DNA from: Cochliopodium minus
Lineage: Eukaryota > Discosea > Himatismenida > Cochliopodiidae
Reading direction: 5' to 3'
Assembly (NCBI GenBank): GCA_024220525.1
Contig: JAMYWO010000085.1
Span: forward strand, 128,735-159,827
DNA: 31,093 nucleotides
Under the pieces are notes generated by a model. That model did not search any database and was not told the origin of the DNA. It worked only from the letters and a program-made list of their open reading frames with translations. This document shows positions 21,684 to 31,093 of the stretch, piece by piece; the first letter of the stretch is position 1; each line of letters begins with the position of its first letter. Made by a program: the position numbers and the translations under genes.

Positions 21684-23136
21684 TTAGTTTGAATTTTTAA
21701 TTATCTGTTCGAAATTACAAAGAAAATGGATTATTTTCATTGCAATTCCCTTTACAAGAAATTTGCAAAAATCATTTCTCCCTCTTGAAATCAATAAAAC
21801 CATCGTGACCCTTTTCTTCAAAACTTGTATTTTCAATTAAGAAAATAAATAATAAAAATAAAAAATAAAAAATGATATAATAAAAATGAAAATGAAGAGA
21901 AATAAAACAATAAAAAATAAAAAATTTTACAATCATCACATGGCCAGTAAATAAAATATTTGGTCTTAAAGTTTATTTTTTTGGTAGATAACAAGTTTAT
22001 AAAATAATTCTTATTTTCTTCAAAGTTATTAAAATGCAACTTTAATGCCATATCAAAGTCTTGTTTGAGATCCTTCCCTTGTTCATACATCAATCCCAAT
22101 TTTTCAGAAGACATAGGATGTTTTAAAAGGGAGCTTTTAATCAAAAGATTAATCTTTTCTTCTGTCGAAACTTTAAAGTTTTCAGTTTGAATATACAAAT
22201 AATACAAATTAACCTAGAAATATTTTTTTTTTAAAAAAAAAAAATTGAAAAAATAAATATAAATTAAAAAAATTCAAAAAAAAAAATAAAAAATTTCAAA
22301 AAAATAAAATGTCAAAAAAAATTGAAAAAAAATTTTACCATGGCAACACTGTTTCCTAGTTCTATTGCTTGTAAATAAATTACTGTTGCTAACATTTCAT
22401 CGCCAATTTCATCTATTTTCCCATAGTGATAAAGATATCTTTTATTGTTTAATTATTTAAGAAAGAAAAAGATATTTATAAAAAAAGAATTAAATATACG
22501 CTAAATTGTTCATGGCCAATGTATTTCCTTTTTCAACTGATTTTTCATAGTATAATTTTGCCATTATCAGATCAGGCTCTAATTTTCAATAATAAGGGTA
22601 ATTGTTCAAAAATTGATCATTAATTTTAAATTTACCAACTCCCTTTGAATATTCTTTCATATGGGCGATCATATTCCAAGCATAACTGATATCCTCTTTA
22701 TCAAAAAAAAAATTTATATATATTCAGTCAAAATAAAAATATATTTTTTTTGTATTCCACCATAAATGTGATTTGATTTACACTCATGATACTTCCAAAA
22801 AAGAATATAAGATTCTTTGAAATTAATTTCACATTTTAATCCAATGAAGAGCCTGAATCCTTTGGCTATCAGGTTTCCCTTTTCCTCAGCCAATAAAGTG
22901 AATTTTTGTGATTGTTTTTTATTGATTACGATCCCCATTCCAAAATAAAGTTTAAAGGATAATACTATTTGTGCATGATCATCTCCATCCATAGCTCTTT
23001 GAATTAATGATTCATTCTCCGATTTATTGTACAATATTTTAATTTTTTTTTCTTCCATTTTTTTTTTTTTTTTTTTGTTTGAATCTTTCTTTTTATATTC
23101 CCTTGTAATTGAAAATGACCTCAACTGAAATTTCAT
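21684..23136 (-). CDS. SEL1-like repeat protein
   Basis: Six exons (22761-23136, 22636-22695, 22500-22578, 22339-22438, 21931-22213, 21684-21823) encode up to 345 residues. SEL1 (TPR-like) helix pairs are recognised by A...A...G and YE..G patterns: AMDGDDHAQIVLSFKLYFGM, AKLYYEKSVEKGNTLAMNNL, TVIYLQAIELGNSVAMVNLY and SEKLGLMYEQGKDLKQDFDM. Such repeats form scaffolds; no enzyme domain is attached, so the partner is unknown. The first ATG is at 23136, but the ATG at 23058, after a poly-A tract that would encode poly-Lys, is an equally good start. The donor after exon 1 (GTGGAA) is unusual but the phases agree. It is convergent with the FYVE gene and tandem with the RapGAP gene. Confidence 0.78.
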
Positions 23137-23422
23137 AAAAAAATTTTGATTTTGGATGTTGAGAAAGTTTCAAAAAAAAAATAGGAGTTTGATTCAGATC
23201 TCAAAAGCATGGACGATAATTCAGATGAAATTGAAGATAGCAAGATTTATTTAAATAGAATATTATTTGGAAGATTCATTTCAATATTATTTCAAATTTG
23301 AAAACAAAAGTTACAAAAAATAGAATTTTATTTATAAAAAATTATTTTAATGGTATTATTTTTTTAGTTTTACAAATTGGGAAGGGATTATTTTTTTTTT
23401 AAAGGAGGTAAACAGAAATAAA
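23137..23422. other. Intergenic gap with a 30-codon ORF
   Basis: This 286-bp gap between two minus-strand genes has a short plus-strand reading frame at 23209-23301 (MDDNSDEIEDSKIYLNRILF...) that starts with ATG and ends with TGA. There is no splice signal or family match, so coding status is unproven. Otherwise it is A/T-rich promoter sequence for the SEL1 gene. Confidence 0.35.
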
Positions 23423-26400
23423 TTATTTTTTGAGTCTTTCATTAGGAGGGACATAAGTCTTGATGTAGTTTTCGATGATTTTTTCACGAGTTCTGGAAAA
23501 CTTTAAAGAAAAGTCCTTTGAGTAAAAAGCACCCCTCTCTGAATTAATACATTTCAAAAGAATCCATTTTCTTAGCTGTTCATCTTTTTTAAAGACATGA
23601 GGAAACTTCAAGTAAGGACGAACTGGTTTCACTCCACTTTTGGTAGAAATACTAAAATAAAAAAAGAAATTAATTAAAATTAAAAATAAATAAAAATTTA
23701 TCAAAATTTCTCAAAATTAAAAGTAAAAATAAAAAAAAATAAAATTAGTTTTTTTACCTGATTGAATAATGAGTGGTGTTGTCTTTTCTAATGGGACTGA
23801 TCACAACGAAAACATAGTTAAAGTGTGATGCGAGACAACTAGGATCAAAAGGTTGGCTACCTTCTTTGAAAACGATAATAATAAGATCATTACCTAAGAA
23901 AAATAAAAATTAATAAAAAAATTAAAAAAATAATTTAACAGAAAAATTAATTTAAAATAAATAAAAATGAAATTAAATAATAAATAATTATTTAAAATAC
24001 CCAAATGACGTTTTTTGTGGAGTTGTTGAGGATTTTCGGCGGTGTAGGGCAATAAGGTTGCGACGTGAAACATGATTTCGGCAGTGTATGGAGCTGATTC
24101 GGGAGATTCTTCCAACAAATCTCCTCCTTCATTGAAAGAAAGAGTTGTGTAAATAGACTCCACCCCTGTTGTATTTTCTCCCTTACAATCCAGCCCTCCT
24201 CTAAATCCTTTTTTTAAATTTTTTAATGATTATTTATTAATTTTTTTTTATTTTTTTTTATTTTTTTTATTTTTTTTAATTTTATTTGAGTTTTATACCT
24301 TTGTGATTTGCCAAAACTACACGTTTTCCTATCCAATCCAAAAACTCATTATAAGCAGATGATTCATTTTGAAAGTTACTGTACATGTCATTTTCTTCCA
24401 ACTAAATGAAAATAATTTTACAATAAATAAAATTATTTAAAAAATATTAAATTTAAAAAAAAATAAAAATGAAGACAATAAAAAATGAATAAAAAAATTA
24501 AAATTTTGAAATAAAATTAAAAAAATATTTAAAAAAATTTAAATATAAAAATTAAATAAAGATAATTTTAAAATGAAATTATTTTTACTTGTCCCTCTTT
24601 TTGATACAAAATACCAAACTTGTAACCACGTACAACAGATTTGGATTCAAAGTCAACCAGCTCTTTTGAAAATTTTTCTAACTTTTCTTTTTCTAACAAA
24701 TAAAAAAAACTGTTTTTTAAAAGATCTATTTGTGTTGTCATCGCTTTTTTTCTTTCGTTGTTTTTTGTTGGACATTCAATCACGTGTCTCGTGTATCCTA
24801 ATAAAAAAAAATGAAAAATAAAATGTGAACAGTATTTAAAAAATTAATTTGAATAAAAATGAAAATAAAAATAAAACGTAAAAATAGATTTAAAAAAAAT
24901 TAAATAAAAATTAAATAAAAATTAAATTTTAATAAAAATATAACAAAACTCTAAAAATAATAAAAAAATGAACATTTCAAATAAAAAGAAAAAATGAAAT
25001 AAAATAAAAATAAAAATAAAAAAATAAAAAAAATAATTAAAATAAAATGAAATAAAAAAAATAAAATGAATTAAAATAAATAAAAAATAAAAAATAAAAA
25101 ATAAAATAAAAAATAAAAAATATAAATAAAAAATAAAAAAAATAATATAAAATAAAAGGAAAATGAAAAAATAAAATTAAATAAAAAAATTAACAAATAA
25201 AACAAATGTTTTTACCTTTCTCTTCACTCAATACCAAAACACGCTGAGGAATGCTGAATTTGGAATTTTCAGATTCGGGATCCAATTCAAAAACGACAAC
25301 GCGGTATTTACCAGGAGAAGACTTGTCCTCACAAAGATAAACGAGATGATCTTTTGAAGAGAAATAGTTTTTGTACCAGGTGTAATTTGTTTCATTTTCT
25401 TCTATTCTCAACTTTTCTGTTTCCGTTAATTTCGATATCGCACTGTTTCCCAACTCAAAGTAATATCCCCTGTTCAGTTTTATTGATGGTGTCACTTTGT
25501 CGTTATCTATGTTGAACAATGATTCTCCGCACTGTTAAAAAAAAAATTTTTCATTTTTTATATTTCCAATTTATTTTTAGAAATCTACTTTATATTTTAT
25601 TATTTTATTTTATTTTATTTTAATTAATATTTTATTTTATTTAATATTTATTTCACTGCAAATAAATTTACTTTTAATATGTTTGTATTTATTTTAAATT
25701 AATTTTGACCATTTATATATTTTTGAGTAATTTAATTTCGATTATTTTTCAATTTTAATTTAATCTTGATTTATATTTATTTCTTGGTTTGTATTTATCT
25801 TTTTTTTTTTTTTAATTATATCTTATTTTTTTTTGATGAAAAAATTTTACTTTAGAGCATTCTACATCATAATGTAAAGCAGCAAAAGTGTTGCAGCGAT
25901 TACACTTTGGAAACAACCAAGTATTGTCATCCATATACATGTCTGTTTGCCAGTCCTAATAAATGTTTTTATTTTTAATTTTTTTTTAATGATTTTTATT
26001 TTTTATTTTTTATTTTATTTTTTATTTTATTTTATTTTTATTTTTATTTTTCTTAATTTTTATTTTTTATTTTATTTTTTATTTTTTTATTTTTTTATTT
26101 TTCTTTTATTATTGGATTTATTTTACTTTGTATTCCAATCTTTTAGCTTCAATTTTTTTAGTTTCGATTTCATTCAAAGTAGGTTTAGGTTTCTTCTTTC
26201 TTAACTTTATTATTTTCTCCATCTCCTCTCTTGCCCTCTCGAATAGAAACTCTGGCTCTATCAATTGAATTGTCTTTTTCAGATGAAAAAAAAATGAAAA
26301 AAAAAAAAAGAAAATAAATAAAATGAAATTAAATAAAATAAATAATAAATAAATTTAATAAATAATAAAATATAATAAAATAATTTAAAAATGAAATATT

Positions 26401-28731
26401 GAAAAAATAATTAATTATATATGGAAAAAAAATAATTAAGAAATTAAAAAAAAAAAAAAAAACAATAACAAAAAAATAACAACAAATAATTTTGTAATAT
26501 AAAAATTAAAATAGTTTTAAAAGGAAAAAAATAAAAAATTGAAAAAAATCAAAAAAAAAAACAATAACAAAAAATGACAAAAAGAAAATATTAAAATAAA
26601 TGAAAAATAAATTGGATGAATATTGTTTTTTTTTTTACTTTCAAAAGGAATTTAGTTTCGTCTTCTACGGATGGAGGAATTTTGAGTTTATATTCTATTG
26701 CATTGTAATTGTTGGAAGACTTAAACATGCAACCTGCAAAAGCCTGTGCCAACAAACTCAAATTCATCATTGTTTTCAAATGGTTGTCATTTATTTTCTT
26801 TTTGAAAAAATAATAAAAAAATAAAAAAATGAAATAAAAAAAAAATAAAATTAAATACGAGATGAAAGAAACAAAATAAATTAAAAATAAATTAATATAA
26901 ATTTTAAATTTTAACAAAAAATATGAAAAAATAAATTTAAATTAAAAATAAAAATGACATAAAATAAAAAATAAATAAAAAATAAATAAAAAATAAAAAA
27001 AATTATTTACTTTTAATAAAACGATGACAGAAGCCAGAACAGCACATCTGAAAGGGGGAAAGGTGTCGTAGTAAGTTGCAATTCCGTCATGATCATTGGT
27101 TTTTGCCATTTCCAAACACTTGGGCCTGTCGATGAAGAAGGGTTCCGGTAAATGCCAGAAAAACCTTCTCAACAATGAACTTGGCACAAACGGATCTCTT
27201 TCTTTCACAAATCCTGAAAATTTAAAAAATGATAAAAAATAAAAAATAAAAAATAAAATTAAGAATTGAGAATGAAACAAAAAAATAAAATAAAATAAGA
27301 CAAAAACCGAAAAAATAAATAAACTTGCAAAAATAGAATTAAATCAAAAATAAAAAAATCTAAAACGAGAAATAAATAAATAAGACTTTTAAAAATTTAA
27401 AATAAAAACGAGAAATAAAAAAAATTTTAAGAAATGAAATATAAAATTTCTAAAAATATTTCTAAAAATAAAAATATTAAAATAATTTTTAAAATAGAAT
27501 AAATAATTGTTTAAATTAGAAAAACTTTAAACAAAAAAAATTTGACCATCTCCTAAATTGAATTGATAAATTTTTTGTAGTTTGTACTCAGAAAGTTGAT
27601 TGTTCGGATTGAAAATCCCTTTGGTTTCCAATGCTCCGTTCTCCTCACAACGTGTGATGAGATATTTAATCACCCAGGGTACCAAATCGTTGGGTGCAAA
27701 GTTTTCTTGCTCATTCATCAAGTCTTCTATGGATGGATACTTTGGAATATCTGATAATTCCTTTTGAATAAAAAAAAAAAGAATTAATTTCAGAGAAATT
27801 TAAATTTGAATTTTTATGTTCTTTTTCATTACTTCTTGTTTTAAATCGATGTTATTGGATATTCTTTCCATTATTACATCTGTTTGTTGAACATTTCTAT
27901 TTCGATCAAGAAATAAGAGAAAAAATGAGAAAAATGAGAAAAAATAAATGTTTCAAATTTAAGAAAGTGAACGGATTTGAAATTAAGAAAGAATTAATAA
28001 AGAATAAGAAAATTATTTTACTTGCTGATTCTCGATCTTGGTTCAGGTATTAATATACTATCAACAGAAGATTTTGGAATTCTGGATGGATTTTTGTTTG
28101 GATTGGATGGACTTTTTTGTGGTGTAAGTGGAGAATGTTTATAATTAATGTTTCCTGTGCTTTGACTATTCATATTGTTGGAGGAATTATGTGTTTGTAT
28201 TATTGGGCTCATACTATTTTGACTTTTATTTAGATTATTTCCGGTTGATGAAGGTAGATTTGATGTTGAATTTGATTTCACCATTGCTTGTCTTGGATCT
28301 AATACAATCTTTATTCTCTCAACACATAATTTTAAATCTTCACTTATTTTGATTGCAATATTTGGAAGATCATTTGGATTTTGTTTCACGGATCTTCCTG
28401 TTATCAACAATTGTTTAATCGATTGTGCAAAATCCAAAGCATGTTGCTGTATTGTTGTATATTGGCAAAATTGTTTCGATAATTCGGTTATTTCTTTTTC
28501 CATCACTAGTTGATTGTGATTTTCTTGTCCAGATTTAACAATTACCACGTATTCTTTTAAATTTTTCAATAAACTTTGTGCAAACATTTTCCCATTTGTC
28601 ACAATCCCATCCAAAGAAGAGGATGATGAATTTTTTTGCATAATTTCATTTCTTTTATTTGCTTGTTGAATTGCTTGTCTTTGTTTCTCTTTTAATCTTT
28701 CTCCCATCAACTTTGAAGATTCGAAATCCAT
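23423..28731 (-). CDS. RhoGAP / zinc-ribbon / RapGAP protein
   Basis: Thirteen exons: 28022-28731, 27833-27896, 27547-27760, 27011-27213, 26639-26797, 26127-26273, 25851-25955, 25216-25531, 24589-24797, 24299-24401, 24001-24207, 23758-23893, 23423-23651; 933 residues, phases consistent throughout. Residues 1-165 are helical, then a Ser/Asn/Pro-rich linker. RhoGAP spans about 275-420 ([51 protein letters not shown]). The arginine-finger position reads KGIFNPNNQ (Asn about 309), so Rho GAP activity is doubtful. A basic helix follows ([18 protein letters not shown]), then a CxxC-x11-CxxC zinc ribbon (517-535). RapGAP spans about 640-933: [60 protein letters not shown] (catalytic Asn thumb) and [20 protein letters not shown]. 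The RapGAP half keeps its catalytic Asn and should act on Rap-type GTPases. The protein probably links Rap and Rho signalling in adhesion or cytoskeleton control. Confidence 0.88.
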
Positions 28732-28810
28732 CTTTTATTTGTTTCTTTCTGAAAATAACAAATAATGAACAGATATTAAAAAATTTTTAATTTTTTTTTT
28801 TTATATATTT

Positions 28811-29721
28811 TTATATTATCTCTAATAAATCGATTATCATTTGGATCTGCTCTTTATCCATACTTTGAAAAAATGAGAAGATTGTATTGTGAACTATGTT
28901 TCTATTTGTTTTTTAAATTTAATTTATTTTCAACAATTAACTCTTTTAATCAAAAAAAAAAAAGATTTAATAAATGGATCTCTTTATCTTATTTTTGCCT
29001 TCTCTATTTCCCCATTTTATAAAATTTTTATTTATTTGTTGATAAAAAAAATATTCAATGAATGAATCAGAGAAATAAAAAAAAAAAAATAAAAAAAAAA
29101 ATTTGAATTGATAAACAAAGAATGATACTTGATTGGTAAAATATTGTGATTGCTTTATTTTTTCTTTTATCATTATTGTTATTGTTCTGTCCTAATTTAT
29201 CAATTCTGAGAGAATCTCAGAGATTTTAATTCAAGTTGCAACAAAAACCTTTTTTGATGAATAAAATATGAAAATAGAGAAAGAATAAAAAGTATTTACC
29301 AAACATTGATAGTCATTAATGGATTCCTTAATATGATTCAATTTTTCAACAGAATTGGAGCCATTTTTTCAATTTCAGAATGACAATCATTAATCTCCTT
29401 ATCAACTAAAAATCAAAAAGAAAAGAAGTTTTAAAAAGAAAAATTAGTAAAAAAATTGAAGAAAAAAGTTTTACTTTTTAAAGAAAAGTATGCATTTTTC
29501 TTCAAATTGAAAAAATAGATTGTTGAATGTTTCTCGAGTTGGACAAAACAACTTTGAAGAGTCAAAATTATTGATCAAATTGTTTTGTTGGTTCTCAAAC
29601 TTCTGAGAATTGGAACCAATGTTGTTAACTTTCATTCAACTGCAATGAGACGATCAAAGTTCAAAATAGAGTTTTTATTTTCATTTTGGATTCTTTGTAA
29701 CTCATTAATCAATTCAATCAT
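28811..29721 (-). pseudogene. Small coiled-coil gene with frame breaks
   Basis: Between the RapGAP start and the next gene the minus strand has a chain of coding-like pieces. MIELINELQRIQNENKNSIL starts at 29721 and its frame stops near 29630. VNNIGSNSQKFENQQNNLIN, then LFCPTRETFNNLFFQFEEK, ends at a GTAAAA donor at 29474. DKEINDCHSEIEK and NSVEKLNHIKESINDYQCL follow in a different frame. Then come TIMIKEKIKQSQYF and a last piece MDKEQIQMIIDLLEII with TAA at 28811. Two of the breaks (near 29632 and 29365) are each repaired by one extra A, the second in a homopolymer run. The whole looks like one coiled-coil protein, either decayed or hit by indel errors. I recognise no family. Confidence 0.4.
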
Positions 29722-29972
29722 TTTTCACTTTAAAAAAAAAAAATTTAAATAAATAAAAATTAAATTCAATAAATAAAGAAGAAAAATAAAATAAAATAAA
29801 AAATAAAAATAAAAATAAGAAATAAAAAATAAAATAAAAATAAAATAAAAATAAAATAAAAATAAATATAAAATTGTTGATGAAATTTTCTTTTTTACTT
29901 TTTATTTTCTCCAGATATTAGTTTTTTCCTATTTCGGTGATTTGGGATTGTATTTTCTGAAATTTTCTTCTG

Positions 29973-30683
29973 TCAAGTCAAAAAATTCTTTTGAGTTGGA
30001 CTTTCCACAATTCCGGTCTTCTGGGTGGAGACGTACTCAGTTAGAACAAAAGAAACAAGTTGGGAATCTTCTTTGAATCTTTCTTCCAAAAAATTTGTTT
30101 CTTCTTCAAAACATACAATCCTAATAAATTGTTTAATAAAATGATTAATAAAAAAATAAATAAAAATAAAAAATAAAAAAATAAAAAATAAAAAAATAAA
30201 AAAATAAAATAAAAATAAAATAAAATAAAAAAATGTTAAATAAAAAAATAAAAAAATAAAAAATAAAAAAATAAAAAAATAAAAAATAAAAAAATAAAAA
30301 ATAAAAAATGATTAATAAAAAAATAAATAAATGATTAATAAAAAAATTAAAAAATAAAAAAATAAAAAATGATTAATAAAAATAGTTTATTCTTAAAGAA
30401 TTTTTTGAAATGAATTATTTTGAAATTTAAAGACAATATTTCTTTACCAAATGTTTCTGCTTTGTGTTTTCGTTTTTTTGATCGGAGAAGAGAGATCAGG
30501 TTGTTGGAGGGAAGTGAAATAAGATTCTTTGGTTTGTTTGAAGAAGAGAAAGAATTGTTGGAGAGGAGAAAAGTTGGAGGGGATGTCCTTCAGTTTTCTT
30601 GGAGGAGGAAGTAAATTCCAAGCAATGTTCTTGTGATTTCTTTTTGATACTTCGTGTTTGGTCCCAAATCTTCTTATACATTC
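29973..30683 (-). CDS. Unidentified protein, C-terminal exons
   Basis: Two clear exons: 30448-30683 (starts ECIRRFGTKHEVSKRNHKNI, ends QSRNIW in phase 2 at GTAAAG) and 29973-30120 (IVCFEEETNFLEERFKEDSQ, then LVSFVLTEYVSTQKTGIVES, TGA stop). A possible 12-nt exon (30999-31010, KINR) would join in phase 0 just upstream. It lies next to the 77 bases that match the GBP exon at 5974-6050. If the window end really continues into that exon, this could be the rest of the GBP helical C-terminal domain, but an in-frame TAG (31011-31013) lies between. No domain is recognised. Composition is helical and polar with a Pro-rich LLPPPRKLKD stretch. Confidence 0.5.
30130..30375. repeat. Low-complexity A/T tract
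   Basis: Nearly pure (aaaaat)n/(aaataa)n sequence with scattered gattaa units, in the intron between the two C-terminal exons of the unidentified minus-strand gene. No other signal is seen. Confidence 0.8.
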
Positions 30684-31016
30684 CTCTATTAAAAAAACTT
30701 TTTGATAACAAATTTTTATAATAAACTAAAAATAAAAAGAAATAAAAATGAATGATTTAAAATAAAACTAAAAAATAATGATTTCTAATAAAACTGTAAA
30801 AATAAAAACAAAAGATAAAAATAAAAATAAAACTAATAATTTGAAAAATAAAAATAAAAATAAAGAAAAAAAAATCTTTACTTAATATAAAAATAAATAA
30901 TAAGTAAAAAATAAAAACCAAAAAAAAAAATAAATCTTTAATTAAAAAATAATGAAATAAAACTAAAAAAAACAAAAATATTTGAACAATGACATTACCC
31001 TGTTAATTTTCTAATT

Positions 31017-31093
31017 TATGCAATCTCCGTTAAATAATTGATCAACTAATTCATACTTTGCGATTGTATTGATGAACAAGTTGTAGTAATCAT
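31017..31093. repeat. 77-nt exact copy of 5974-6050
   Basis: Every base from tatgcaatctccgttaa to the last base of the window matches 5974-6050, where it codes for part of the GBP C-terminal domain on the minus strand (NDYYNLFINTIAKYELVDQL). Identity begins immediately after the n at 5973 and at 31017. The bases before it differ completely. Confidence 0.95.

Noticed and set aside
23209-23301. 30-codon plus-strand ORF beginning MDDNSDEIEDS
   Set aside because: Too short, with no splice signal or homologue; random ORFs of this size are expected, though it is noted in the gap description.
1-31093. Mobile elements, CRISPR arrays, rRNA or tRNA genes
   Set aside because: No terminal inverted repeats, transposase or reverse-transcriptase motifs, spacer arrays, or the G/C-rich cloverleaf stretches expected to stand out in this A/T-rich DNA.
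1-31093. Non-standard genetic code
   Set aside because: TAA and TGA both act as terminators at the ends of recognisable proteins, and no in-frame stop is needed inside conserved domains once introns are removed.

Overview
This window is nuclear DNA from an AT-rich, intron-rich unicellular eukaryote. The content points to an amoeba-like protist: poly-Asn and poly-Ser tracts in coding regions, a RhoGAP/RapGAP protein, coactosin, a guanylate-binding-protein GTPase, and short A/T-only introns. The exact lineage cannot be fixed from the sequence. The standard genetic code fits: TAA is the usual stop and TGA is also used. Most genes are split into many small exons (17 in MSH6, 14 in the GBP gene, at least 12 in the oxidase). 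I rebuilt the exons by hand from reading frame, splice phase and protein similarity. No tRNA, rRNA, transposon or CRISPR array was seen.

Layout as given. Block 1 (1-5972): the first four exons of a membrane-anchored FkbM-like methyltransferase (minus), divergent from a large multi-pass gene (plus) that joins an N-terminal, apparently seven-helix region to a ferric reductase/NADPH oxidase core. A single n follows at 5973. Block 2 (5974-21389): a GBP-family GTPase (minus), proteasome alpha-2 (plus), coactosin (minus), a complete MSH6 (minus), WBP11 (plus) and the last four exons of an FkbM methyltransferase (minus). A second n is at 21390. Block 3 (21391-31093): the tail of a FYVE-domain gene (plus), a SEL1-repeat protein (minus), a large RhoGAP / zinc-ribbon / RapGAP protein (minus), a coiled-coil gene with frame breaks (minus) and the C-terminal exons of an unidentified protein (minus).

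The block order is doubtful. The last 77 bases of the window (31017-31093) are identical to the 77 bases just after the first n (5974-6050), which looks like a k-mer overlap between two contigs. The methyltransferase N-terminal half at the left edge of block 1 and the C-terminal half at the right edge of block 2 look like one gene. Both clues favour the order block 3, block 2, block 1.

The genes are mostly unrelated housekeeping and signalling genes. They are packed with short divergent promoters (about 335-580 bp) and short convergent 3' gaps. The most unusual points are the seven-helix/oxidase fusion, the 7-, 12-, 16- and 21-nt microexons (one carries the GTPase P-loop), the dual Rho/Rap GAP with an apparently missing arginine finger, and the purine-rich 3' splice sites.
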